A stretch of DNA of 46,733 nt from an uncultured Collinsella sp. (GCA_902475245.1 CABRYP010000017.1:1-46733), one strand, 5' to 3'; numbered from the stretch's first letter, positions 1-9,550 are shown. Notes: a model not told the origin generated them from the sequence alone. Translations and numbers: made by a program.

Positions 1-65
1 ACCCCGCACTGCGTCACAATAGAGCGTTAGATGCGAAAACAACTACTTCGAGGATTGGTGGTCAA

Positions 66-1460
66 ATGACCCAGGAGACGGTTACGAACGGCACTGAAGC
101 CCTGTTCACTCGCGAAGGCATGCCTCCCGTTAAGGAAATGATCCCGTGTGCCCTTCAGCACGTACTGGCATCGTTTGCCGGCATCATTACCCCGGCGGTC
201 ATCATGGCCGGCGTCTACGGCTTTAATAGCCAGCAGAGCACCGACATCATCCAGGTCGCGCTCATTCTTTCGGCGATCGATACGGCCCTTCAGGCCTTCG
301 CTCCCTTCCGTCGCATCGGCGGCGGCCTGCCCATCGTCATGGGCGTTTCGTTCGCGTTCCTGCCGGCCCTGCAGGCCATGGGTGCCTCGGGCTTTAGCTT
401 TGGTGCGCTGCTGGGCGGCGAGATCGTCGGCGGCGCCGTCGCGGTCCTCTTTGGTCTGGCCTACAGCAAGATCAAGTGGCTGTTCCCACCCGTCGTGACC
501 GGTACGGTCATCTTCTCCATTGGCGTCTCTCTCTATCCCACGGCCGTCAAGTATATGGCCGGCGGTATGGGTACGCCGCTGTGGGGCACCCCGCAGGCCT
601 GGTGCGTCGCTCTTATCACCTTCGCCGTGGTCTTTGCGCTCGCCAACTTTGGAAAGGGCACGCTCAAGCTGGGATCTGTGTTCTTTGGCATGATCGTTGG
701 CATGATCGTTTCGATTCCCTTTGGCATGATCGACTTCTCCAGCGTCGCCACCGCTCAGGTCTTCGCCCTTCCCAAGGTTATGCCCTACGCGCTCGAGTTT
801 GATCCCGAGGTCTGCATTACCCTCGCCGTCGTGTTCCCCATGGTTGCCATCCAGGTTATCGGTGACGTTTCCGCCGCCTGCCTGGGCTCCATCGACCGTA
901 TGCCCACCGAGCGCGAGCTCTCCGGCGCTATCGTGTCCCAGGGCCTTACCTCTATGGTCGGCGGCCTGCTGGGCGGTCTTCCCACCAGCGCCCTTGGCCA
1001 GAACGTGGGCATCATCTGCTCCAACAAGGTCGTCAACAAGTGGGTCTTTGTGATCATCGCGGCCGTCTTTGCCATCGCCGGCCTGTTCCCGCAGCTCTCG
1101 GCCGTCCTTTCCGCTATCCCGCAGCCTGTCATCGGCGGCGCGACCGTCGGCGTCTTTGGCACCATCACCATGAACGGCGTGCGCATGTTCACCCGCGAGG
1201 GCCTCACGCAGCGCACTACCACCATCGTCGGTACCTCCGTCGTCTTTGGCCTGGGTATCTGGATGGCCAGCGGTTGCCTTGCCGGCGAGGGTATGCCCGC
1301 CTGGGTGTCCACCGTCATCGGCTCCAATGCCGTAACTCCCACTGCCATCATGGCCATTGTCCTTAACTTGATCCTTCCGCAGACGCCGGTCGTGGCTCAG
1401 CACATCGATGCCGCCAAGGACGCTGCCGTGGATCTGGTCTTGCCCGAGAGTAAGAAGTAA
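66..1460 (+). CDS. NCS2-family purine permease (xanthine/urate type)
   Basis: This 464-residue integral membrane protein belongs to the nucleobase:cation symporter-2 family, which imports xanthine, urate or uracil with protons. The body is a run of hydrophobic segments with the family's typical features: an N-terminal ALQHVLASFAGIITPA stretch, GLPIVMGVSFAF, and the QNVGII motif near residue 318 followed by PQPVIGGATVGVFG. Length is normal. The ATG at 66 follows a short purine-rich GAGGAT; only 65 bp of upstream sequence lie in the window and nothing clear is seen there. It is the first gene of the purine locus; a paralogue closes the locus at 26609. Exact substrate cannot be read from sequence; xanthine or urate is the best guess from context. 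Confidence 0.9.
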   Translation: MTQETVTNGTEALFTREGMPPVKEMIPCALQHVLASFAGIITPAVIMAGVYGFNSQQSTDIIQVALILSAIDTALQAFAPFRRIGGGLPIVMGVSFAFLPALQAMGASGFSFGALLGGEIVGGAVAVLFGLAYSKIKWLFPPVVTGTVIFSIGVSLYPTAVKYMAGGMGTPLWGTPQAWCVALITFAVVFALANFGKGTLKLGSVFFGMIVGMIVSIPFGMIDFSSVATAQVFALPKVMPYALEFDPEVCITLAVVFPMVAIQVIGDVSAACLGSIDRMPTERELSGAIVSQGLTSMVGGLLGGLPTSALGQNVGIICSNKVVNKWVFVIIAAVFAIAGLFPQLSAVLSAIPQPVIGGATVGVFGTITMNGVRMFTREGLTQRTTTIVGTSVVFGLGIWMASGCLAGEGMPAWVSTVIGSNAVTPTAIMAIVLNLILPQTPVVAQHIDAAKDAAVDLVLPESKK

Positions 1461-1477
1461 CCAATTCGGTGCTATTC

Positions 1478-1637
1478 GTCGGCGGACGCATCGCCTCGTC
1501 CGCCGACGTCATGCGGCGCCAAGCCGCACTTCAAAGGGTTTGTCCCTTTGGTGAAGCGTTGACGGGAGAGGGCCCGTTTCCGGTATAGGCCGGCGCTTCG
1601 CACTCCGCCATGTCAGAGGTGTCAAACCCCGCCTCTG
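1478..1637 (+). other. Structured intergenic stretch with stacked hairpins
   Basis: The 195 bp between the permease and ssnA contain several inverted repeats in a row: 11-bp arms at 1478-1488/1497-1507, TGCGGC/GCCGCA just after, CAAAGGG/CCCTTTG at 1532-1538/1544-1550, and CAGAGG/CCTCTG at 1614-1619/1632-1637. None is followed by a clear T-run, so a classic intrinsic terminator is not proven. The last hairpin ends only about 18 bp before the ssnA ATG and could affect its translation. No match to the purine riboswitch consensus was seen. Confidence 0.4.
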
Positions 1638-1655
1638 ATGTTGAAGGGAGCATCC

Positions 1656-3011
1656 ATGCTTCTGGTCGCTAACGGTTCCGTCTTTACCCGCAACGCGCAG
1701 GCCCCGTTCATTCCAAACGGTGCGGTCGCCATTGACGGAGATACGATCGTCGAAGTGGGCCCCGAGTGCGAGCTCAAGGCCAAGTACCCGGATGCCGAGT
1801 ACGTCGACGCCCAGGGCAACCTCATCATGCCCGGACTCATCAACTGCCACACCCACATCTACTCGGGTCTGGCCCGCGGCCTTGCCATTAAGGGCTGCAA
1901 TCCCACCAACTTCCTGGAGAATCTTGAGCAGCAGTGGTGGAAGATCGACGACAACCTGACGCTCGACGGCACCAAGGCTAGCGCCTATGCCACGATTCTT
2001 GACTCCATCCGCGATGGCGTCACCACGATCTTCGATCACCATGCGAGCTTCTGCGAGATCCCGGGAAGCCTCTTTACCATTAAGGATGCAGCTCAGGAGC
2101 TGGGCATGCGTTCGTGCCTGTGCTACGAGGTCTCGGATCGCCGCGGCCAGGAAAAATGCGACCAGGCCATTGCCGAGAACGCCGAATTTGCCCAGTGGGC
2201 CGCCAAGGAGCGTCGCGATAACGACAACCATATGATCGCCGCCATGTTTGGCGGTCACGCCACCTTTACGCTGTCGGACGAGACCATGGACAAGATGGCC
2301 GAGGCCAACAACGGCCTGACCGGCTTCCACATCCATGTGTGCGAGGGCATGAATGACGTTTGGGACTCCCGCCTCAACCGCGGCGGCATCAGCCCCGTCG
2401 AGCGCCTGTTGCAGCACAACCTGCTGGGTCCCGACACCATGCTGGGTCACTGCATCCACGTGACGCCTGCCGAGATGGATATCGTCAAGGAGTCCGGCAC
2501 CTGGCTCGTCAACAACCCCGAATCCAATATGGGCAACGCCGTGGGCTGCGCCCCCGTGCTCGAGTTCTTCCGCCGCGGCATCCCCGTGTGCATGGGCACC
2601 GACGCCTACACCCACGACATGCTCGAGAGCCTTAAGGTCTTCCTGATCATTCAGCGCCACAACGCCGCCATGCCCAACGTGGGCTGGTGCGAGGCCATGA
2701 CGATGCTGTTCGAGAACAACGCCAAGATGGCGAGCAAGTACTTCGATCGCAAGCTCGGCGTGCTCGAGGCCGGCGCTGCCGCCGACGTCATCGTTATGGA
2801 CTACAAGCCCTTTACGCCGCTGAGCGAGGAGAACATCGACGGCCACATGCTCTTTGGCATGATGGGCAAAAACTGCCGCACCACCATCATCAACGGCCGC
2901 GTCCTGTACAAGGATCGCGAGTTCGTTGGCATTGATGAGGACAAGATCAACGCGTGGACCATGGCTGAGTCCAAGAAGCTCTGGAGCACGCTCAACGATC
3001 GCACCTACTAA
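1656..3011 (+). CDS. ssnA: SsnA-type metal-dependent amidohydrolase
   Basis: A 451-residue cytosolic enzyme of the amidohydrolase superfamily, close to SsnA and the guanine/atrazine deaminase group. Metal ligands are visible: CHTH near residue 66, HIHVCEG near 225, GHCIH near 264 and the GTDAYTHD aspartate near 314. The family hydrolyses C-N bonds in cyclic or exocyclic amidines. In Enterobacteria ssnA lies next to ygfK and xdhD, as here. The start at 1656 is preferred over an in-frame codon at 1638 because GAAGGGAG lies at the right distance. The expected role is a hydrolytic step on the purine skeleton or a ring-opened ureide; the substrate is not known from sequence. Confidence 0.85.
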   Translation: MLLVANGSVFTRNAQAPFIPNGAVAIDGDTIVEVGPECELKAKYPDAEYVDAQGNLIMPGLINCHTHIYSGLARGLAIKGCNPTNFLENLEQQWWKIDDNLTLDGTKASAYATILDSIRDGVTTIFDHHASFCEIPGSLFTIKDAAQELGMRSCLCYEVSDRRGQEKCDQAIAENAEFAQWAAKERRDNDNHMIAAMFGGHATFTLSDETMDKMAEANNGLTGFHIHVCEGMNDVWDSRLNRGGISPVERLLQHNLLGPDTMLGHCIHVTPAEMDIVKESGTWLVNNPESNMGNAVGCAPVLEFFRRGIPVCMGTDAYTHDMLESLKVFLIIQRHNAAMPNVGWCEAMTMLFENNAKMASKYFDRKLGVLEAGAAADVIVMDYKPFTPLSEENIDGHMLFGMMGKNCRTTIINGRVLYKDREFVGIDEDKINAWTMAESKKLWSTLNDRTY

Positions 3012-3025
3012 TTACAAGTAGATTC

Positions 3026-3085
3026 ACGCGCGCCGGATGTTTCGCCGCATCTGACGCGCGTATAGGCGACCTCCGCGGGGTCGCC
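3026..3085 (+). other. Two hairpins in the ssnA-ygfK gap
   Basis: ACGCGCG (3026-3032) pairs with CGCGCGT (3055-3061) around a smaller GATG/CATC stem, and GGCGACC/GGTCGCC pairs within 3065-3085. There is no T-run. They sit in the 148-bp leader of ygfK and may be an RNA processing or attenuation signal separating ssnA from ygfK. Confidence 0.35.
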
Positions 3086-3159
3086 GGCGCTGTGCTAGCG
3101 CTACACCGTATTTGCGCCCGCCGCGCGGTCTCGCCGGGCGTTACAGAGAGGAGCTCACT

Positions 3160-6159
3160 ATGAGCGACATCATGAGGCCGATCCCGTTTTCGCAGCTGAT
3201 GAACTGGATCATCGAGGAGCACAAGACTCAGGACGCCATCTTTGGCGTGCGTAAGATGGTCACGACCAATCAGGAGGGCGCGCTTCCCATTTTTGACGAG
3301 CGCATCGAGACTCCGTTTGGCCCGGCCGCCGGCCCCAATACGCAGCTTGCCCAGAACATCGTGGCATCCTACGTGGCCGGTTCCCGCTTCTTTGAGCTCA
3401 AGACCGTCCAGGTTATGGACGGCGAGGAGCTCTCCAAGTGTGTGAACAAGCCCTGCATTGTGGCGCAGGACGAGTGCTACAACTGCGAGTGGTCGACCGA
3501 GCTCGAGGTTCCGCAGGCCTTTGCCGAGTACGTGAAGGCATGGTTTGCCTGCCACCTGATCGCTCGCGAGTACGGCCTGGGCAGCCCGGACGGCTTTGTC
3601 TTTAACATGTCCGTGGGCTATGACCTGGAGGGTATTAAGAGCCCCAAGGTCGACGCCTACATCGAGGGCATGAAGGACGCCAGCGGCTCTGACGTCTGGA
3701 ATGAGTGCCGCGCATGGGCGCTTGCCAACCTGGACAAGTTTGAGCATGTCGACGCCGCGTTTGTCGAATCCATCCCGGCACGCGTCTCCAACTCCATCAC
3801 CGAGTCTACCCTGCACGGCTGCCCGCCCGCCGAGATCGAGCGCATCGCGACCTATCTGATCACCGAGAAGGGCCTCAACACCTACATCAAGTGCAACCCC
3901 ACGCTGCTGGGCTATGAGTTTGCCCGCCAGCGCCTCAACGAGCTGGGCTTTGACTACATCGTCTTTGATGACACGCACTTCCGCGAGGACTTGCAGTGGG
4001 TCGACGCCGTGCCCATGTTCGAGCGCCTGATTGCCCTGTGCGCCGAGCGCGGCCTGGAGTTTGGCGTCAAGCTGACCAACACGTTCCCCGTCGACGTGAC
4101 GAGGAACGAGCTGCCTTCCACCGAGATGTACATGTCCGGCCGTTCGCTGTTCTCGCTGACCATCGAGGCCGCCCGCCGCATTACCGAGCAGTTCGATGGC
4201 AAGCTGCGTATCAGCTACTCCGGCGGTGCCACGGTCTACAACATTCGCGCCCTGTACGATGCCGGCATTTGGCCCGTTACCCTGGCGACCGACGTGCTCA
4301 AGCCCGGTGGCTACGAGCGCTTTAGCCAGATGGCCGGCGAGTTTACCGACCTGGACGGCAAGCCGTTCGCGGGCGTCTCTCTCGAGGCCGTGACCGCGAT
4401 CCAGACCGACTCGCTCACCAACCCGCTCTACAAGAAGCCGCTGCGCCCGCTGCCCGACCGCAAGGTCGCCGGCAAGAGCCCGCTTTCCGACTGCTTTACC
4501 ACGCCGTGCCGCACGAGCTGCCCCATCCAGCAGGACATTCCTGCCTACCTGGCGGCTGTTGACGAGGGCCGCTACGAGGACGCGCTCAACATTATCATCG
4601 AGCGCAACGCCCTGCCGTTCATTACCGGCACCATCTGCCCGCATCCCTGCGGCCGTGCCTGCGAGCGTGCATTCTACGAGCCCGAGGGCGCCCAGATTCG
4701 CGCCAGCAAGCTCAAGGCCGCCCGCGAGGCCATGACCGCCGTACTGCCCAAGTTGCGCGCCCAGGCCATCGCCAACGACAGCGACCGCAACGTTGCCGTT
4801 ATCGGCGGCGGTCCGGCCGGTCTGGCGACAGCGTTCTTCCTGACGCGTGCCGGCGTGCCCGTCACCATCTTTGAGGCCCGCGATTCGCTCGGCGGCGTGG
4901 TCCGTCACGTGATTCCCGAGTTCCGCATTGCGAGCGACGATATCTCCCACGATGCCGAGCTCTGCCTGGCCTTTGGTGCCAAGGTGCAGCTCAATGCCCG
5001 CGTGGATTCCATTGACGAGCTCAAGGCCCAGGGCTTTACCGACGTGGTCGTGGCCACCGGTGCCTGGATGCCCGGCTCTGCGGGCCTGGGCGAGGGTGCC
5101 GAGCTCGACGTGCTGGAGTTCCTCGAGGCCGCCAAGAAGGGCGAGAAGCTCGAGCTGGGCGAGGATGTCGTGGTCATTGGCGCCGGCAATACCGCCATGG
5201 ACGCGGCCCGCGTGGCCAAGCGCCTGGCTGGCGTGAAGAACGTGCGCTTGGTCTACCGCCGCACCAAGAAGCAGATGCCCGCCGACGAGGAAGAGCTCGA
5301 TCTTGCTCTTGCCGACGGCGTTGAGTTCTGCGAGCTGCTGGCGCCCAAGGCGCTCAACGGTGCCGTGCTGACCTGCGATGTTATGGAGCTTGGCGAGCCG
5401 GACTCAAGCGGCCGTCGCAGCCCTGTCGCCACGGGTGAGACCGTTGAGCTTTCCGCCACCACGGTGATCTGCGCCGTGGGCGAGGGCATCGATGCCAGCC
5501 TGTACGATGCCGCGGGCGTCGAGCACGACCGTCGCGGTCGCCTTGCCGCCACCTCCACCGGTGTCGAGGGCGTTTGGGCTGCGGGTGACTGCCGTCGCGG
5601 TCCTGCCACCGTGGTCGAGGCTATCGCCGATGCCGCCGAGGTCGCTCGTGCCATCGCCGGCGTGGACTTTAACAAGTACGCCGACTGCAACGAGCAAACC
5701 GGCCGCGAGGACACCTGTTACGAGCGCAAGGGGTCGCTGTGCCGCGACAAGCGCAACTGCACCAAGACTCGCTGCCTGGGCTGCGGCTCGGTGTGCGAGG
5801 TCTGCTGCGACGTGTGCCCCAACCGCGCCAACGTTGCCATCAAGGTGCCGGGCCTGGCCAAGCATCAGGTCGTCCATGTCGACGGCATGTGCAACGAGTG
5901 CGGCAACTGCGCCGTGTTCTGCCCCTACCAGGAGGGTCGTCCCTACAAGGACAAGCTCACCCTGTTCTGGAGCGAGCAGGACATGGAGAACTCCGAGAAC
6001 GAGGGCTTCCTGGCCGTGGACGAGGATCACTTTAAGGTCCGCGTCGCCGGCACGGTCCGCACCGTCTCGGTCGATGCCGTCAACACCGGCCTTCCCGAGG
6101 CTGTCCGCCTGACCATCAGGGCTGTGCGCGACAACTATTCGTACCTTCTTAAGAAATAG
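3160..6159 (+). CDS. ygfK: YgfK-type flavin/iron-sulfur oxidoreductase
   Basis: A 999-residue multidomain redox enzyme. In order: an N-terminal TIM-barrel-like domain resembling dihydroorotate dehydrogenases (GPAAGPNTQLAQN near residue 53, later ISYSGGATVYN), a GltD-like cysteine-rich helical domain starting near 449 (CRTSCPIQQD), an FAD-binding fold near 545 (VIGGGPAGLA), an NAD(P)H-binding fold near 670 (VIGAGNTAMDAA), and a C-terminal ferredoxin domain with CLGCG near 872 and CNECGNC near 910. It was once annotated as a putative selenate reductase subunit. The domain set fits a reductase passing electrons from NAD(P)H through flavins and Fe-S centres to a ring substrate, plausible for reductive attack on an oxidised purine. 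The start at 3160 follows GAGAGGAG; the frame is open 48 bp further upstream, but without an ATG-RBS pair as good. The ferredoxin gene follows after 11 bp. Confidence 0.9.
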   Translation: MSDIMRPIPFSQLMNWIIEEHKTQDAIFGVRKMVTTNQEGALPIFDERIETPFGPAAGPNTQLAQNIVASYVAGSRFFELKTVQVMDGEELSKCVNKPCIVAQDECYNCEWSTELEVPQAFAEYVKAWFACHLIAREYGLGSPDGFVFNMSVGYDLEGIKSPKVDAYIEGMKDASGSDVWNECRAWALANLDKFEHVDAAFVESIPARVSNSITESTLHGCPPAEIERIATYLITEKGLNTYIKCNPTLLGYEFARQRLNELGFDYIVFDDTHFREDLQWVDAVPMFERLIALCAERGLEFGVKLTNTFPVDVTRNELPSTEMYMSGRSLFSLTIEAARRITEQFDGKLRISYSGGATVYNIRALYDAGIWPVTLATDVLKPGGYERFSQMAGEFTDLDGKPFAGVSLEAVTAIQTDSLTNPLYKKPLRPLPDRKVAGKSPLSDCFTTPCRTSCPIQQDIPAYLAAVDEGRYEDALNIIIERNALPFITGTICPHPCGRACERAFYEPEGAQIRASKLKAAREAMTAVLPKLRAQAIANDSDRNVAVIGGGPAGLATAFFLTRAGVPVTIFEARDSLGGVVRHVIPEFRIASDDISHDAELCLAFGAKVQLNARVDSIDELKAQGFTDVVVATGAWMPGSAGLGEGAELDVLEFLEAAKKGEKLELGEDVVVIGAGNTAMDAARVAKRLAGVKNVRLVYRRTKKQMPADEEELDLALADGVEFCELLAPKALNGAVLTCDVMELGEPDSSGRRSPVATGETVELSATTVICAVGEGIDASLYDAAGVEHDRRGRLAATSTGVEGVWAAGDCRRGPATVVEAIADAAEVARAIAGVDFNKYADCNEQTGREDTCYERKGSLCRDKRNCTKTRCLGCGSVCEVCCDVCPNRANVAIKVPGLAKHQVVHVDGMCNECGNCAVFCPYQEGRPYKDKLTLFWSEQDMENSENEGFLAVDEDHFKVRVAGTVRTVSVDAVNTGLPEAVRLTIRAVRDNYSYLLKK

Positions 6160-6170
6160 GCGAGTCTCTT

Positions 6171-6650
6171 ATGGCCAAATCCATTCAACATAACGTGGCC
6201 TACGTTGCCTGCGGAAGCGGTTGCACCTCCGCAGGCGGCGACGCCCGCTGCAGCGAAGGCTGCATTGGCTGTGGCGCCTGTGTCACGGCCTGCCCCCACG
6301 GCGCCATTGCGCTGGTCGATGGCATCGCCCGCGTGGATCGCTCAAAGTGCACGGGCTGTGGTCTGTGCGGCATGGCGTGCCCGCAGCGCGTGATTGCCTT
6401 CGTTCCCGGCTACCAGAACATCCTGGTGCGCTGCAACAACACCGATAAGGGCGCCATTGCGCGCAAGATCTGCGACACGAGCTGCATCGGTTGCGGCATG
6501 TGCGCTAAAAAGTGCCCTGCCGGTGCTATCCGCATCGAGGACAACTGCGCCCATATCGACGGCGTGGACTGCCTGTCGTGCGGCATGTGTGCTGTCGTCT
6601 GCCCGCATGGCGCCATTCACGACCGCACCGGCATCGCCGCCGGCGTGTAG
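6171..6650 (+). CDS. Four-cluster 4Fe-4S ferredoxin-like protein
   Basis: A 159-residue protein with four CxxCxxCxxxCP-type motifs: CIGCGACVTACP, CTGCGLCGMACP, CIGCGMCAKKCP and CLSCGMCAVVCP. An additional cysteine-rich N-terminus (CGSGC, CSEGC) precedes the first. The layout resembles the ferredoxin part of RnfB and of polyferredoxins. It lies between ygfK and xdhD with gaps of 11 and 12 bp, so it is almost surely co-translated with them and probably carries electrons between the two. No membrane segment is seen. A dedicated FAD subunit for XdhD is missing from this operon, which makes an electron-transfer role more likely. Confidence 0.85.
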   Translation: MAKSIQHNVAYVACGSGCTSAGGDARCSEGCIGCGACVTACPHGAIALVDGIARVDRSKCTGCGLCGMACPQRVIAFVPGYQNILVRCNNTDKGAIARKICDTSCIGCGMCAKKCPAGAIRIEDNCAHIDGVDCLSCGMCAVVCPHGAIHDRTGIAAGV

Positions 6651-6662
6651 AAGGGAATCACC

Positions 6663-9440
6663 ATGGCACAGGAATTCACTTTTACCGTTAACGGCGTCCA
6701 GCGCACGACGACCCAAAACAAACCGTTGCTGCGCTATCTGCGCGACGACCTGCATATCCATTCCGCCAAGGACGGCTGCTCCGAGGGCGCCTGCGGTACC
6801 TGCACCATCCATGTGGACGGTGCGGCCGTCAAGGCGTGCGTACTGACCACCGCTCTTGCCGCCGGCCGCAACATCGTGACCGTCGAGGGCCTGCCCGAGG
6901 ACGTGCGCGAGGCCTTTGTGTACGCCTTTGGCGCCGTGGGCGCCGTGCAGTGCGGTTTTTGCATCCCCGGCATGGTCATGGCGGGTGCGGCGCTTATCGC
7001 CGAGGATCCCGAGCCCACCGAGGAGCAGATCAAGTACGCCATTCGCGGTAACGTCTGCCGCTGCACCGGCTACAAAAAGATTATCGAGGGCATCTCGCTG
7101 GCCGCTGCGGTGCTCCGCGGCGAAAAGCAGATCGACGAGGACCTAGAGCGCGGCGACGACTACGGCGTGGGCAAGCGCGCCTTCCGTATCGACGTGCGCA
7201 AGAAGGTGCTCGGCGAGGGCAAGTATCCCGACGACATCGACGAGCTCGATCAGCCGGGTCTGACCTACGCCAGCGCCGTGCGCTCCAAGTATCCGCGCGC
7301 CCGTGTGCTCTCCATCGACACCTCAAAGGCCGAGGCCCTGCCCGGCGTGGTGGGTATCCTGCGCGCCGAGGACGTGCCGGTCAACCAGGTCGGCCACCTT
7401 ATCCAGGACTGGGACGTCATGATCGCCCAGGGCGATATCACCCGCTGCGTGGGCGATGCCATCGTGCTGGTGGTTGCCGAGGACGAGGCGACGCTCGAGA
7501 AGGCCAAGAAGCTCGTAAAGATTGATTACGAGCCGCTGGAGCCCGTGCGTAACATTGTCGAGGCCAGGGCTGCCGACGCCCCGCGCCTGCACGACAGCTT
7601 CTTTGCCTTTGGCAACACGGTGGAGCTCAAGGACAACGTGTGCCAGAGCCGCCATGTGACGCGCGGTGATGCCGCCAAGGCGCTGGCAGAGAGCGCGTTC
7701 ACCGTGACGCAGCGCTTTACCACGCCCTTTACCGAGCATGCCTTCTTGGAGCCCGAGTGCGCCGTCGCCTTCCCGTACAAGAACGGCGTCAAGGTGCAGT
7801 CGACCGACCAAGGTGCCTACGATACGCGCAAAGAGTGCGCCCATATGTTTGGCTGGGATAACGAGCCCGAGCGTGTGGTCGTCGAGACCATGCTCGTGGG
7901 TGGCGGCTTCGGCGGCAAGGAGGACGTGTCCATCCAACACCTGGCCGCGCTCGCCGCATATAAGTTCCAGCGTCCCGTGAAGTGCAAGCTCACGCGCGCT
8001 GAGTCGCTTGCGTTCCATCCCAAGCGCCATGCCATGGACGGTACCTTTACGCTGGGTTGCGACGCCGAGGGCAACTTTACCGGCCTGGACTGCGAGATCA
8101 ACTTTGATACCGGCGCCTACGCGTCGCTGTGCGGCCCGGTGCTCGAGCGCGCCTGCACGCATGCCGTCGGCCCCTACAAGTACCAGAACACCGACATTCG
8201 CGGTTTTGGCTACTACACCAACAACCCGCCCGCCGGCGCGTACCGCGGCTTTGGCGTTTGCCAGTCCGAGTTTGCGCTCGAGAGCCTGATCGACTTGCTG
8301 GCAGAGAAGGTCGGCCTGGACCCGTGGGAGATTCGTTACCGTAATGCCATCGAGCCGGGCGAGGTTCTGCCCAACGGCCAGATCGCCGACTGCTCCACGG
8401 CGCTTAAGGAGACGCTGCTCGAGGTCAAGGATGCCTACTACGCGCATCCCGGACACGCTGGCATCGCCTGCGCCATGAAGAACGCCGGCGTGGGCGTGGG
8501 CCTGCCCGATGCCGGCCGCTGTAAGATTCGCGTCGAGAACGGCGTGGCCGTGGTCTATGCCGCCACGTCCGACATCGGCCAGGGCTGCAACACCGTCTTT
8601 TTGCAGGACGTTGCCGAGGCATGCGGTCTGCCGCTTCGCTACATTGCCAACGGCGAGTGCTCCACCGAGAACGCTCCCGACTCCGGTACCACGTCTGGTT
8701 CGCGTCAGACGGTCGTGACCGGCGAGGCCGTGCGCGGTGCCGCCTTCCTGCTGCGCGATGCCATGCTTGACATCGAGGCCGGCAAGTCTGCGCCCGCCGC
8801 TCCCGTGAGTGCGCATGGCGACGGCGTCAAGATCGAGTATGACGACGGTCACGCCTATCAGCTGCGCACACAGGAACTCGTCGCCGGCCAGGGTATGCAT
8901 CCTCAGGATCCCGCGGCCGCCATCAAGGCGCTCGAAGGATGCGAGTTTGGCTACGTGTACCTGGAGCCGACCGACAAGCTGGGCGCCGACGTTCCCAACC
9001 CCAAGAGCCACATCTGCTACGGCTTTGCCACGCATGTGGTCATTTTGGACGATGACGGCCGCGTGAGCGAGGTCTATGCCGCGCACGATTCCGGCAAGGT
9101 AGTCAACCCCATCTCCATCCAGGGTCAGATCGAAGGCGGCGTGCTCATGGGTATGGGCTATGCGCTTACCGAGGACTGGCCGCTCAAGGACTGCGTACCC
9201 CAGGCAAGGTACGGCACGCTCGGGCTGTTCCGTGCGCCCGAGATTCCGGATATCCACGCCATTTACGTGGAGAAGGACGAGCTACTGCCTGTGGCATATG
9301 GCGGCAAGGGCATCGGCGAGATCGCAACGATCCCCACGGCGCCCGCCGTGCAGAACGCCTACCGCGCGTTTGACGGTAAGCTGCGTCCCGATCTGCCCAT
9401 GGTGGATACGCCATACAGCCGCGCCCGTCACCGCGGGTAG
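6663..9440 (+). CDS. xdhD: XdhD-like molybdenum hydroxylase (2Fe-2S plus Mo subunit)
   Basis: A 925-residue fusion of the small [2Fe-2S] subunit and the large molybdopterin subunit of the xanthine dehydrogenase family. Plant-type 2Fe-2S ligands are at CSEGACGTC (about residues 39-47); the second cluster ligands are at QCGFC (about 97) and CRC (about 132). A hammerhead domain follows from about 165. Mo-binding landmarks are GGGFGGKE (about 415), GAYRGFG (about 530), GQGCNTV (about 640) and GKGIGEIATIPTAP (about 885), the last holding the expected catalytic glutamate. Size and layout match E. coli XdhD. The FAD domain of full xanthine dehydrogenases is absent. Together with yqeB, yqeC, mocA and xdhC-like genes downstream, this points to a selenium-dependent purine hydroxylase. 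The start is the ATG after GAAGGGAATCACC. Confidence 0.9.
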   Translation: MAQEFTFTVNGVQRTTTQNKPLLRYLRDDLHIHSAKDGCSEGACGTCTIHVDGAAVKACVLTTALAAGRNIVTVEGLPEDVREAFVYAFGAVGAVQCGFCIPGMVMAGAALIAEDPEPTEEQIKYAIRGNVCRCTGYKKIIEGISLAAAVLRGEKQIDEDLERGDDYGVGKRAFRIDVRKKVLGEGKYPDDIDELDQPGLTYASAVRSKYPRARVLSIDTSKAEALPGVVGILRAEDVPVNQVGHLIQDWDVMIAQGDITRCVGDAIVLVVAEDEATLEKAKKLVKIDYEPLEPVRNIVEARAADAPRLHDSFFAFGNTVELKDNVCQSRHVTRGDAAKALAESAFTVTQRFTTPFTEHAFLEPECAVAFPYKNGVKVQSTDQGAYDTRKECAHMFGWDNEPERVVVETMLVGGGFGGKEDVSIQHLAALAAYKFQRPVKCKLTRAESLAFHPKRHAMDGTFTLGCDAEGNFTGLDCEINFDTGAYASLCGPVLERACTHAVGPYKYQNTDIRGFGYYTNNPPAGAYRGFGVCQSEFALESLIDLLAEKVGLDPWEIRYRNAIEPGEVLPNGQIADCSTALKETLLEVKDAYYAHPGHAGIACAMKNAGVGVGLPDAGRCKIRVENGVAVVYAATSDIGQGCNTVFLQDVAEACGLPLRYIANGECSTENAPDSGTTSGSRQTVVTGEAVRGAAFLLRDAMLDIEAGKSAPAAPVSAHGDGVKIEYDDGHAYQLRTQELVAGQGMHPQDPAAAIKALEGCEFGYVYLEPTDKLGADVPNPKSHICYGFATHVVILDDDGRVSEVYAAHDSGKVVNPISIQGQIEGGVLMGMGYALTEDWPLKDCVPQARYGTLGLFRAPEIPDIHAIYVEKDELLPVAYGGKGIGEIATIPTAPAVQNAYRAFDGKLRPDLPMVDTPYSRARHRG

Positions 9441-9509
9441 GGTAGGGTGCGTACGGCCATTGCTAACGGGCCGTTCGCGCTCAGCATCAACTACATATGC
9501 TGCACCTTT

Positions 9510-9545
9510 GGCCCCAGCTCCATCGCGAGCCGGGGCCTTTTGTTT
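9510..9545 (+). terminator. Intrinsic terminator after the xdhD operon
   Basis: GGCCCCAGCTC (9510-9520) pairs with GAGCCGGGGCC (9527-9537) around a 6-nt loop, followed by TTTTGTTT. It closes the ssnA-xdhD transcription unit. The first 46-bp repeat unit begins a few bases later. A degenerate copy of this terminator plus half a unit recurs at 13508-13562. Confidence 0.85.
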
Positions 9546-9550
9546 GAAGC

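Noticed and set aside
27..1403. Long minus-strand frames opposite many genes, for example opposite the first permease
   Set aside because: They mirror G/C-rich codon use of the real plus-strand genes and show no domain.
1461..1655. Guanine/xanthine-type riboswitch before ssnA
   Set aside because: The known purine aptamer loops and core could not be found; only unspecific hairpins.
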